Assembly (NCBI GenBank): GCA_964547995.1
Contig: CAZJRB010000198.1
Coordinates: forward strand, 1-5,972
Direction: 5' to 3'
Source: CAZJRB01 sp964547995
GTDB taxonomy: Bacteria; Planctomycetota; Planctomycetia; Pirellulales; Thermoguttaceae
DNA: 5,972 nucleotides
Part shown: positions 1 to 5,222 of the stretch, piece by piece
Layout: each line of letters begins with the position of its first letter
How positions within the stretch are numbered: the stretch's first letter is position 1
Position numbers and translations under genes: made by a program
Notes under the pieces: model-generated
Seen by the model: only the letters and a program-made list of their open reading frames with translations
Databases searched by the model: none
Told to the model about the DNA's origin: nothing

Positions 1-46
1 TTGTTGCTTATTCTGACCCGCCGAGATTCCAGTTCACGGTGAACCA

Positions 47-283
47 TTACACATCGTCAAGCCAGACGCCACGGTATTCCATCACAGTCGTATCCTGGTT
101 GCAGGCGGCATCCACGCAGATGCTTCCGTCAACTGGTTGTTCGTGACGGTGATGTTTACCAACAAGACTTACTACTTGTGACTTGCCGGCTGCTCGCTGC
201 GCACACTGCTTCCGTCGCGCCCACCAATCATCGGCAGAACGTCGCCAGCGAGCCAGCGGGGCCAATCGGGTCGGAAATGCCAA
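47..283 (-). CDS. Short hypothetical ORF with faint RNase H-like motif
   Basis: This is a 78-residue leftward reading frame from a TTG start to a TAA stop. No ribosome binding site is visible, so the start and even the reality of the gene are doubtful. Residues about 51-73 read DGSICVDAAC...VMEYRGV. This resembles the first strand of some bacterial RNase H-like proteins, where DAAxSGNPGxxEYRGV is typical. The first aspartate and the EYRGV part are present, but the GNPG turn is replaced by NQDTT, and the frame stops directly after this strand, so the rest of an RNase H fold is absent. The residues before it (RWRRSADDWWARRKQ) are basic and unplaced. It could be a decayed fragment of a larger gene or a chance ORF. 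What is seen is the motif; the family link is a recollection, not a search result. Confidence 0.3.
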   Translation of the reverse strand: MAFPTRLAPLARWRRSADDWWARRKQCAQRAAGKSQVVSLVGKHHRHEQPVDGSICVDAACNQDTTVMEYRGVWLDDV

Positions 284-287
284 CGGC

Positions 288-310
288 TAATGTCAAAACC
301 ACTTTTGAGA
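288..310. repeat. Copy 1 of a 23-bp dyad-containing repeat
   Basis: This segment matches 2831-2853 at 21 of 23 positions. The shared core is TCAAAACYACTTTTGAGA (293-310), with TCAAAA and TTTTGA as inverted arms around CCAC. The copy at 2831-2853 overlaps a good promoter, so this one may bind the same regulator. It also overlaps the hairpin at 298-316, so part of the match could come from two AT-rich hairpins rather than a common operator. Confidence 0.5.
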
Positions 311-316
311 AGTGGT
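298..316 (-). terminator. Possible terminator of the 337-714 gene
   Basis: ACCACTT (298-304) and AAGTGGT (310-316) form a perfect 7-bp inverted repeat with a 5-nt loop, 20 bases beyond the leftward stop codon at 337. Read on the minus strand, the stem ends in a short run of four T, one of them in the stem, followed by GACATT. The stem is modest and the T-run short, so termination is only plausible. The same bases form part of the repeat at 288-310. Confidence 0.38.
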
Positions 317-336
317 CCGGAATCCTACGAGCCTGT

Positions 337-714
337 CTACCGTGACGTTCCTTCTTTGATGGAGTTTCGCAACGTCCCTACAGCCTCCATGACGTATTTG
401 AGTTGCTCCCGGACCTCGGGAGGCAGATCGGCGAACGCAACTTGTTTCGGAGCGTTCTCTTCCCGGTCTCGCGGGGTCTGAACCTGGGCTACCCAGTGTT
501 CAAGAGACTGACAGATCCCATCGAGTTGCGCGAGAGCTTCCCGCGTACCGGACGGTATGTCGTGTTTCCGCCCACCTTTCTTTCGCCGGCCAAAACGGGA
601 GCGCAGTTCCAGGTCTACGCGGTTACGGTTCCACCTGCCCTCAATCATTTCGCGTTGGAACTTTTTCCTCTTTCGCTTGTCACGAATGCTGACTAGCTTT
701 GGCTTCTTCGCCAC
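337..714 (-). CDS. Small basic hypothetical protein
   Basis: This leftward gene of 125 residues is not a family I recognise. The GTG start at 714 is preferred because GGAG lies 7 nt upstream (complement of 722-725) and the protein then begins VAKKPKLVSIRDKRKRKK, a natural basic amino terminus. An upstream TTG (747) or ATG (738) would add a cysteine-rich lead with no better binding site. Residues 1-50 are very rich in Lys and Arg (RDKRKRKKFQ, RSRFGRRKKGGRK), which suggests nucleic-acid binding. Residues 57-80 and 97-120 (LPPEVREQLKYVMEAVGTLRNSIKEG) look like amphipathic helices. There is no signal peptide or membrane segment. It is transcribed away from the 1066 gene, with a 350-base shared upstream region. 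A small nucleoid-, plasmid- or phage-associated protein is possible, but this is inference. Confidence 0.6.
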   Translation of the reverse strand: MAKKPKLVSIRDKRKRKKFQREMIEGRWNRNRVDLELRSRFGRRKKGGRKHDIPSGTREALAQLDGICQSLEHWVAQVQTPRDREENAPKQVAFADLPPEVREQLKYVMEAVGTLRNSIKEGTSR

Positions 715-755
715 GATGCAACTCCACACCACACACATTTGAACCAACCAACGAA

Positions 756-786
756 CTTATAGTAACCGTTTTTAACTTCCCTGCAA
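756..786 (-). promoter_or_regulatory. Possible leftward promoter for the 337-714 gene
   Basis: On the minus strand, TTGCAG (786-781) could serve as a -35 box. The A+T-rich tract that follows holds TACTAT (16-bp spacing) and TATAAG (19-bp spacing) as -10 candidates. A start near 750 would give a leader of about 35 bases before the GTG at 714. Neither spacing is ideal. Confidence 0.3.
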
Positions 787-789
787 GAC

Positions 790-806
790 CACCCCTCCAG
801 GGGGTG
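790..806. other. G/C-rich hairpin upstream of the leftward promoter
   Basis: CACCCC (790-795) pairs with GGGGTG (801-806) around a 5-nt loop. It sits just upstream of the -35 candidate for the leftward gene, so it could be an operator. On the plus strand a T5 run follows only 16 bases later, too far for a normal intrinsic terminator. Confidence 0.3.
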
Positions 807-1015
807 ATTGGTTGAAGTGCCCTTTTTCAAGCTCCATCACGAGCATGATGACGGTGATGAACGTCAGCTTCGTGCTGCCGACGTGGGTGTACGAGAAATC
901 CGGTATTGCTCGGAATCAGATGGACTGGAACCATGAAAGGGATGTTCCAGAAGCCTAAGCGGGCCTGGATGCGGAGGATCGGCACATGCCATGGTAAGAG
1001 TTGACAAATAGAAAA
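807..1015. other. Non-coding stretch with no supported gene
   Basis: I see no gene here that can be supported. One short rightward frame (ATG at 845 to TAA at 958, 38 codons) has no ribosome binding site. A perfect TTGACA occurs at 1001-1006, but no matching -10 box lies 16-18 bases downstream, so I do not call a promoter from it. Together with 715-806 and the dyad at 1016-1052, this separates two divergently transcribed genes. Confidence 0.5.
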
Positions 1016-1052
1016 GGCGACACGCCCCAAAGTTGCCAACGGACGTGTCGCC
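1016..1052. promoter_or_regulatory. Perfect 9-bp inverted repeat before the 1066 gene
   Basis: GGCGACACG (1016-1024) and CGTGTCGCC (1044-1052) are exact inverted copies separated by 19 bases, ending 13 bases before the ATG at 1066. The centre-to-centre distance of 28 bases suits either a protein-bound dyad or a leader hairpin. The left arm with one flanking base, AGGCGACACG, matches AGGCGAAATG of the repeats after the gene (minus strand of 2355-2432) at 8 of 10 positions. That would fit an autoregulatory site for the encoded DNA-binding protein, as in iteron plasmids, but the similarity is short. Confidence 0.5.
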
Positions 1053-1065
1053 AGTGTGGTGTAGA

Positions 1066-2325
1066 ATGAGTAAGTATAACAAGAGTGTTTCGTGTAGCCA
1101 ATCTCAGTCTTGCCGACGCAAGGCAGATTCCACCCCAGATACTGGGGCCGAAACGGCGAAACCAAAGAAGCGAAGGAAGAGTCGTATCTCTTGGCACCGA
1201 AGAGAGAATCCGCAATTATCGTATGAGCCAAGCAAAGACAACGACGAAGACTCGCTCGACAGCGCCGACATCATACGCCGCAACAGAGGCCAAGACTTGG
1301 AGGCGCAGCAAGAGTGGCACAAAAGCTATCCCTATCTGCGGTTGGGGCCAGATTCCCAGAATAACAACACCGGCATCTGGATTCCCCATTGGGTCGGGAA
1401 GTCCCTCCGCAATCCACGTCAGGCCCGGTTGCTTTCACACATTCTCTGGTGGTTTGACGTGCCGGGCAGTAATTCACCCCAGGCAGACAGGGGAGACATC
1501 TACATCGAGGAGAGATTCCGAGGCCAACCTCGGGCACGCTTCGTTGACCCAGAAGGACAGCGGTGGCTACTGACTTCCGAGCGCGAGCTTTCACGGGAGA
1601 TCCTCCTGCCTCGTGCGACCGTCAGTCGAGGTCTACTAGCCCTCGCACGACGGGCGTTAGTCGAGATCAACAGGAATCTCGATCCAAATGAAGGATTTCT
1701 GGTACGCCCGCTTGCGAAACCACTAGCCAAGGCTTTCTATAGAATCACGAAGTCTGAGGTCGCCTACAAGGAGTTTCTGGCGCCGGACAGTTCGTACCCC
1801 AGTCGAATCCTGAAACAGAAACGGTGGCAGTCAGAATCCGGCCCCCTTGCGTCGAAGATTATCCCTGGTTGGGGAGAAAGTGAGACCAGTAAGCATGCAA
1901 TGAACCGAAACCCGATGGTGGGCATACCGGTGGTCCGTGGGGTATTCGTCCCGGATTTGGTCATGTTGGCGTGTGAACGCAACGCGGGGCCGGCGTATCT
2001 GCTGAGTCAGATTCTGTGGTGGTTTGGCCTTGGGGAAAATGGTAGACCACGACCCCAGATTGTCCGCGATGGCTTCCGTTGGATTGCCAAATCCCCGCGA
2101 CTCTGGTCTCGCGAACTGGGGCCAGACGAGAGTTGTATCAGGCGATGGCTGGACTACCTGGTGCAAAGTGGTTTCATCGACCGCCGCCTCTGGTATTTTC
2201 ACAAGCGTAAGTGCTTTGGGCGGAAGACCCTGCACCTACGGCCTTGCCCATACCGTCTGCATCAAGTGATTGAGGACGTTGACGACTATGAGGTTGAAGC
2301 GTTCCGCAAAGACAAGTGCATGTAA
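1066..2325 (+). CDS. Tandem winged-helix protein, putative replication initiator
   Basis: The product is a 419-residue DNA-binding-type protein. ATG 1066 is chosen over an in-frame TTG at 1033, which would lie inside the inverted repeat at 1016-1052; neither has a clear ribosome binding site. Residues 1-90 are polar and basic (KPKKRRKSR) and probably disordered. Two related domains follow. Copy 1 (about 103-225) has WIPHWV, then LLSHILWWF at 122-130, WLLTSERELS and a helix RATVSRGLLALARRALVE. Copy 2 (about 288-398) has FVPDLV, LLSQILWWF at 312-320, WIAKSPRLWSRELG and a helix ESCIRRWLDYLVQSGFIDRRLW. The pattern of a hydrophobic helix, then 'W + helix', a recognition helix and 'xGFI/ALVE' is typical of winged-helix replication and phage proteins. 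Two winged helices in one chain are characteristic of iteron-binding Rep proteins, and iteron-like repeats lie just downstream. The function is inferred; a dual-domain transcription regulator is the alternative. Confidence 0.7.
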   Translation: MSKYNKSVSCSQSQSCRRKADSTPDTGAETAKPKKRRKSRISWHRRENPQLSYEPSKDNDEDSLDSADIIRRNRGQDLEAQQEWHKSYPYLRLGPDSQNNNTGIWIPHWVGKSLRNPRQARLLSHILWWFDVPGSNSPQADRGDIYIEERFRGQPRARFVDPEGQRWLLTSERELSREILLPRATVSRGLLALARRALVEINRNLDPNEGFLVRPLAKPLAKAFYRITKSEVAYKEFLAPDSSYPSRILKQKRWQSESGPLASKIIPGWGESETSKHAMNRNPMVGIPVVRGVFVPDLVMLACERNAGPAYLLSQILWWFGLGENGRPRPQIVRDGFRWIAKSPRLWSRELGPDESCIRRWLDYLVQSGFIDRRLWYFHKRKCFGRKTLHLRPCPYRLHQVIEDVDDYEVEAFRKDKCM

Positions 2326-2326
2326 G

Positions 2327-2344
2327 GGTGGTCTGGTCACCACC
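2327..2344 (+). other. Short hairpin directly after the stop codon
   Basis: GGTGGT (2327-2332) and ACCACC (2339-2344) form a 6-bp stem with a 6-nt loop, one base after the TAA of the 1066-2325 gene. No T-run follows, so it is not a standard terminator. It may protect the transcript end, or be chance. Confidence 0.3.
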
Positions 2345-2354
2345 AGATTGCCCT

Positions 2355-2432
2355 GCCCATTTCGCCTCACGGTGTGGCTCATTTCGCCTCACGGTGGCCC
2401 ATTTCGCCTCCCTGCGGCCCATTTCGCCGCAC
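2355..2432. repeat. Four direct repeats, iteron-like
   Basis: Four copies of GCYCATTTCGCCKCMC occur at 2355-2370, 2377-2392, 2397-2412 and 2417-2432. CATTTCGCC is invariant in all four. The start-to-start distances are 22, 20 and 20 bases, about two turns of the helix, which places all copies on one face of the DNA. The spacers (GGTGTG, GGTG, TGCG) are too short for CRISPR spacers. Repeats of 16-22 bp with such phasing, beside a gene for a two-winged-helix protein and an A+T-rich tract, are what iterons of plasmid origins look like. IS21-family ends also carry repeated short boxes, but no istA or istB gene is present here. Confidence 0.8.
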
Positions 2433-2500
2433 AAACATACAGATAACATATAACTCCTACATAAACCGTTTCAAACAAACTCGGTGTCTTTCAAACAGAT
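2433..2500. other. A+T-rich tract with phased repeat, candidate unwinding region
   Basis: G+C falls to about 32% (22 of 68 bases), and to 29% in 2433-2480, well below the surrounding DNA. TTTCAAACA occurs at 2469-2477 and again at 2489-2497, exactly 20 bases apart, the same period as the preceding repeats. An A+T-rich segment beside iterons is where replication origins usually melt. I found no good match to the DnaA box TTATCCACA, which weakens the origin reading. Confidence 0.4.
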
Positions 2501-2531
2501 CCAGTTCCGCTTCGCTCCACTGGATCTGTTT
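2493..2531. terminator. 13-bp-stem hairpin, terminator-like
   Basis: AAACAGATCCAGT (2493-2505) and ACTGGATCTGTTT (2519-2531) are perfect inverted copies, giving a 13-bp stem with a 13-nt loop in which GC-TTC-GC can pair further. The 3' arm ends in TTTT (2529-2532) on the plus strand. This fits an intrinsic terminator for rightward transcription from the 1066 gene, with the repeats lying in its 3' untranslated part. It could instead be a single-strand structure linked to the origin or the end of a mobile element. Confidence 0.5.
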
Positions 2532-2532
2532 T

Positions 2533-2805
2533 GGCCGGTTTTCAGGCAGTTGTAGCAGAACTCATTGACCGAACGAACTACTACCGGCGACCGAGGAGGC
2601 TTCCGGAGACTATCTTCGTTGACAATGGTATAGGATCTTTCTTCTAACTAGCCGGCGATGGGATTTGGATAGGGATTCTGTGCCCCCAACGGCGACTCCG
2701 TAGCGAACTTATTGAAGACCTCTAACATGCTTTCCCCTATCCTGTCGGCGAGTACCAAGGTTCTCAGGATTATCACGCGAATGACTCGGGGTGAGTATTC
2801 GACGA
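2533..2805. other. Intergenic stretch with no supported gene
   Basis: Nothing convincing was found here. TTGACA is present at 2619-2624, but no good -10 box follows at the right distance. A 45-codon frame from ATG 2727 to TAA 2862 ends 8 bases before the next gene. It has no ribosome binding site, and the promoter and operator at 2806-2854 lie inside it, so I do not call it a gene. Confidence 0.5.
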
Positions 2806-2834
2806 TTGTTTTCAACAACCTCGTTTGCTATAAT
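2806..2834 (+). promoter_or_regulatory. Sigma-70-type promoter for the 2873 gene cluster
   Basis: TTGTTT (2806-2811) is followed after exactly 17 bases by a perfect TATAAT (2829-2834), preceded by TG one base upstream (2826-2827), which makes an extended -10. The start point would fall near 2841, giving a leader of about 30 bases before the ATG at 2873. This is the best promoter in the window and it precedes four rightward genes. Confidence 0.65.
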
Positions 2835-2854
2835 CTCAAAACTACTTTTGAGAT
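2831..2854. promoter_or_regulatory. Operator-like dyad over the transcription start
   Basis: ATCTCAAAA (2833-2841) and TTTTGAGAT (2846-2854) are exact inverted copies around CTAC. The dyad overlaps the end of the -10 box and the expected start point, where a bound repressor would block RNA polymerase. Bases 2831-2853 recur at 288-310 with two mismatches. The HTH protein of 3900-4820 is one candidate binder, but nothing in the sequence proves this. It could also act as a small hairpin at the RNA 5' end. Confidence 0.55.
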
Positions 2855-2872
2855 CAGTCCCTAAACTGAAAG

Positions 2873-3850
2873 ATGAACAAAGCACGAAAGAACGCCCGTC
2901 GCCGGCGATACAGGCTTCTCCGAAACATGACCACGCCGGCCTTCAGGCTGGCGAAGAATGTCCAGGAGAAACTACGCCTCTACGAAAGCACGAACGCCCT
3001 TCTGATGCACAACTTCGGCAGACGTGTCGACACGATGTTGAGGAGCAAGGAATTGTACGGAGAAGACGGCGTGATTCTCTTGGGCGAGTACCTCGGTTTC
3101 AATCATCGGGATTACCTGCTCAAACTGCTGGATTTTGTGCAAGCGTTCAGCCGCAAGTATGTCGAAAGAACTGTGGGATTGGCCTTCGATAACGATCGCT
3201 ACCTCACCCTGGAGCACTTTCTGGAGATTGCCGGTATCGAGTCAGAGGGGGACCGCAGGGAATTGATGGGTCGGACTCTGTCAGACGGTTTGTCACCCGG
3301 GCAGCTTCGACGAGATATGCGAATGCTGCGGACGCAGCGACGAGAGCCCCCGTCTGCCCATCAACGCAACCTGATTCTCCCAACTCGAAAGAGCCGCAAG
3401 AGCAAACTTCCATCACCGGAGGAACGGTCGGCGATCTTCGACAAAATGAGCCCAAAGACTCGCAGGATCGCAGAAAGGTTCGACAGGAAATTCAAGATAG
3501 TGAATCGAGGCAAAGCGTTGGTCTTCTACGACGTTGGCAAACTCATATCACTCGCTGTCGTGCGCGAAGCGACTTACGGCTCGGATGCCATCGAGCGGAT
3601 TGGAGCACTGATGCGTCATCCCGGTGGAAAGACCAACCTGTATACGTGGCGCAATCTCTCCTGCGAATATACTCGGGACGAAGTCGAAGATGAGGCAACC
3701 ACTCCGATGGCTAACGGTTTGTCCATCTCAGTGGATCATCTCACGAAAGCTATGAGTGCGAAGACCGGCACTAGGAAGTTCCTTGCGCGTGCCCGAGAGG
3801 AGTGCCTGACCCCTGAGGAACTCGGTCAGATAATTCGGCCAAGATCCTGA
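2873..3850 (+). CDS. Protein with duplicated helical domain, function unknown
   Basis: The product has 325 residues and is the first gene after the promoter at 2806-2834. The ATG at 2873 has only a weak upstream GAAAG. An alternative ATG at 2927 is no better. The amino terminus is strongly basic (RKNARRRRYRLLR). Two copies of one helical domain can be seen. In copy 1 (about 30-149), ALLMHNFGRRV and ELYG lead to LTLEHFLEIA, then DRRELMGRTLSDGLSPGQLRRDM. In copy 2 (about 205-322), ALVFYDVGKLI and ATYG lead to ISVDHLTKAM, then TRKFLARAREECLTPEELGQIIR. The order, an alpha-helical start with 'xYG', a later 'xHhxxh' and then 'R..h.....xxLs..qL', recalls the N-terminal helical domain of DUF1016/YhcG-like proteins and some ParB-like plasmid proteins. 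No nuclease motif is visible. A role in DNA binding or replicon maintenance is inference. Confidence 0.6.
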   Translation: MNKARKNARRRRYRLLRNMTTPAFRLAKNVQEKLRLYESTNALLMHNFGRRVDTMLRSKELYGEDGVILLGEYLGFNHRDYLLKLLDFVQAFSRKYVERTVGLAFDNDRYLTLEHFLEIAGIESEGDRRELMGRTLSDGLSPGQLRRDMRMLRTQRREPPSAHQRNLILPTRKSRKSKLPSPEERSAIFDKMSPKTRRIAERFDRKFKIVNRGKALVFYDVGKLISLAVVREATYGSDAIERIGALMRHPGGKTNLYTWRNLSCEYTRDEVEDEATTPMANGLSISVDHLTKAMSAKTGTRKFLARAREECLTPEELGQIIRPRS

Positions 3851-3899
3851 CACTGATTGAGCAGGAAGAAAGCACTTGGATTTCGGTAGGGAGGATCTT

Positions 3900-4820
3900 A
3901 TGGCCTTCAGCAACACACCGGACAACAATCCGTATCGCCGCCCGGACGCCACCTGGACCATTGCCGGCGAGATCGTCCGGGGTAGAGCCAAACCGCCAGG
4001 AAACGACGACAAGGCATTGCGAGTGGCGATTGCGATTCGACGCCATCTCGGCGGTGATCCCGAAGCCAACCCGGGCGAGGCTGCCCAGGAAGCTCACGAG
4101 ATTTACCGAGACAACGGTCTGAAGCGGGCCGAACTCGAATCGCGTCTTGCCGCCGGCCAGTCCGACATGGAAATCGCCCGTCTATGCGATGTGACGCCGC
4201 AGGCAGTTAAGATCTACGAACGGATCTTCCTTCGCATTCGCGCCAAGCTCACAGCTACCAACTACATGCTCCACCACCTCGTTTGGCATGCCCAACACTC
4301 TGGATTCCGGAATCGTCAAGTTCGAGAGTTCTGGACGTGGCTAGCGATTGTAGAGGACTCCCTGCTTCTCGATTTCTTCATTGCCCTGTACCGAAAACAC
4401 TTGCGTCCTGGCAAACCACCAAAGCTGGAAGTCTATCTGCGGCGTGAAGTCCCCCTGAACGTGAAGGCTCTTGTCGCCCGGTACGTCATTCGCTCCGACC
4501 GGCGAGGCGATGAGATCCAGATCATCATCCATCAACGGTTGCAGGCGATCGACACGATACGAGATCCGGCGGTCCAGCAGTACGAAATGGAGCGACTCCA
4601 GCGGGACGTCGTCCGGTGCGGCAGAAAGCATCTTACGGGGAAGAAGATTACCGACGCTGAGATCGACAAGATGGGCGCCCGGGTAGATCGGATCTGCGGA
4701 ATGAACCCAAGGCTATTAGCCAGGAAACCATCAACCGTTTCAGGGGACTTCGACACGTCGCACCTTGCAGATCTGCTTCCGGACACACTGAATACCGCTT
4801 GTTGTGGCACGCCTGTGTGA
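3900..4820 (+). CDS. Helix-turn-helix protein, sigma-region-4-like
   Basis: This 306-residue protein starts at ATG 3900, chosen over an in-frame TTG at 3876 because GGGAGG (3889-3894) lies 5 bases upstream. Residues about 75-118 form a clear helix-turn-helix: LKRAELESRLAAG, then SDMEIARLCDVTPQAVKIYERIFLRIRAKLTA. 'EIA..CDVTPQAVKIYE' is the HTH core as in LuxR or sigma region 4. The helix after it (YERIFLRIRAKL) matches, from memory, a conserved pattern in planctomycete proteins of unknown function. Residues 120-240 are helical with Trp and Leu-rich stretches (WTWLAIVEDSLLLDFFIALY); they are amphipathic rather than membrane-spanning. The C-terminal tail is polar. It lies 49 bases after the preceding gene with no promoter or terminator between, so the two are probably co-transcribed. 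It is likely a DNA-binding regulator, possibly of the operators at 288-310 and 2831-2854. Confidence 0.65.
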   Translation: MAFSNTPDNNPYRRPDATWTIAGEIVRGRAKPPGNDDKALRVAIAIRRHLGGDPEANPGEAAQEAHEIYRDNGLKRAELESRLAAGQSDMEIARLCDVTPQAVKIYERIFLRIRAKLTATNYMLHHLVWHAQHSGFRNRQVREFWTWLAIVEDSLLLDFFIALYRKHLRPGKPPKLEVYLRREVPLNVKALVARYVIRSDRRGDEIQIIIHQRLQAIDTIRDPAVQQYEMERLQRDVVRCGRKHLTGKKITDAEIDKMGARVDRICGMNPRLLARKPSTVSGDFDTSHLADLLPDTLNTACCGTPV

Positions 4821-4916
4821 GGATTTACGTCGTGACAACGTGGGCGATTTCGTGTTAAGCTGACCTAACCGGGGAACTTGAAGGATGTAGAACAATCCGA
4901 CCGAGAGGAAATGCGC

Positions 4917-5222
4917 GTGGGTTGGGAACAGAGAGGTGAGAAGAGCTACTACTACCGATCCTTCCGCGAGGGGAATGCAGTCAGGAAGGTCTACTTCGGA
5001 AACGGACGGGCTGCACAAATCGCTGCCGAACAGGACAGGGAGGCGAGGGCAAGACGACGAGAGGAACGCAAGCGACTTCAAGATTTTGAGGGTCCGCTCA
5101 TTCGGCTGGATGGCTGGATGATGGAACTCCACAAATACATCAGAATCCTAACCGAGGCCACGCTACTCGTCGGTGGCCTACACGAGCATCACGGTATGTG
5201 GAGGAGGAAGCACTGTGCCTGA
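4917..5222 (+). CDS. Small WEQRG-type conserved hypothetical protein
   Basis: GTG 4917 is preferred because GAGG lies 8 bases upstream and the protein then begins (M)GWEQRGEKSYYYRSFREG, the usual opening of this family as I recall it. ATG 4911 and TTG 4878 are alternatives. The 101-residue protein has an N-terminal beta-rich segment (SYYYRSFREGNAVRKVYFGNG, broadly residues 10-30), then a long charged helix (EQDREARARRREERKRLQDF, about 38-57), a hydrophobic helix (ILTEATLLVGGLHEHHG) and a basic end (MWRRKHCA). In related proteins the end is commonly a 'YHxHKRGxWR' motif; here it is GLHEHHGMWRRK. I associate the family with Planctomycetes, often near the type of gene that follows here. The function is unknown. 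The stop codon overlaps the next gene by 8 bases, so the two are probably translationally coupled. Confidence 0.65.
   Translation: MGWEQRGEKSYYYRSFREGNAVRKVYFGNGRAAQIAAEQDREARARRREERKRLQDFEGPLIRLDGWMMELHKYIRILTEATLLVGGLHEHHGMWRRKHCA
5200..5207 (+). promoter_or_regulatory. Strong ribosome binding site fixing the 5215 start
   Basis: GGAGGAGG lies 7 bases before GTG 5215, inside the end of the preceding gene. It settles the start at 5215 rather than at an in-frame GTG at 5173, which has no such site. Confidence 0.75.

Noticed and set aside
290..696. Two rightward ORFs opposite the 337-714 gene
   Set aside because: They are antisense to a gene with a good ribosome binding site and have Ser/Arg/Pro-rich compositions typical of shadow frames.
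845..958. 38-codon rightward frame (MMTVMNVSFVLPTWVYEKSG...)
   Set aside because: The composition is protein-like, but there is no ribosome binding site, no promoter and no known family; too short to support.
1001..1006. Perfect TTGACA as a promoter -35 box for the 1066 gene
   Set aside because: No acceptable -10 sequence lies 16-18 bases downstream; the first TA-rich box (TAGAAT, 1062) is far too distant.
827..1231. Leftward ORF of 134 residues across the 1066 gene start
   Set aside because: It overlaps the amino-terminal part of the 1066-2325 gene on the other strand, has no recognisable domain and no ribosome binding site.
2355..2432. CRISPR array
   Set aside because: The repeats are about 16 bp with spacers of 4-6 bases; there are no spacer-length unique segments and no cas genes.
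2174..2449. Leftward ORF through the repeat array (repeating REAKWA-like peptide)
   Set aside because: Its repetitive peptide is a by-product of the 20-22-bp DNA repeats, and it runs antisense into the end of the 1066-2325 gene.
2727..2864. 45-codon frame ending just before the 2873 gene, possible leader peptide
   Set aside because: It has no ribosome binding site, and the promoter and operator lie inside it, so the main transcript would not include its start.
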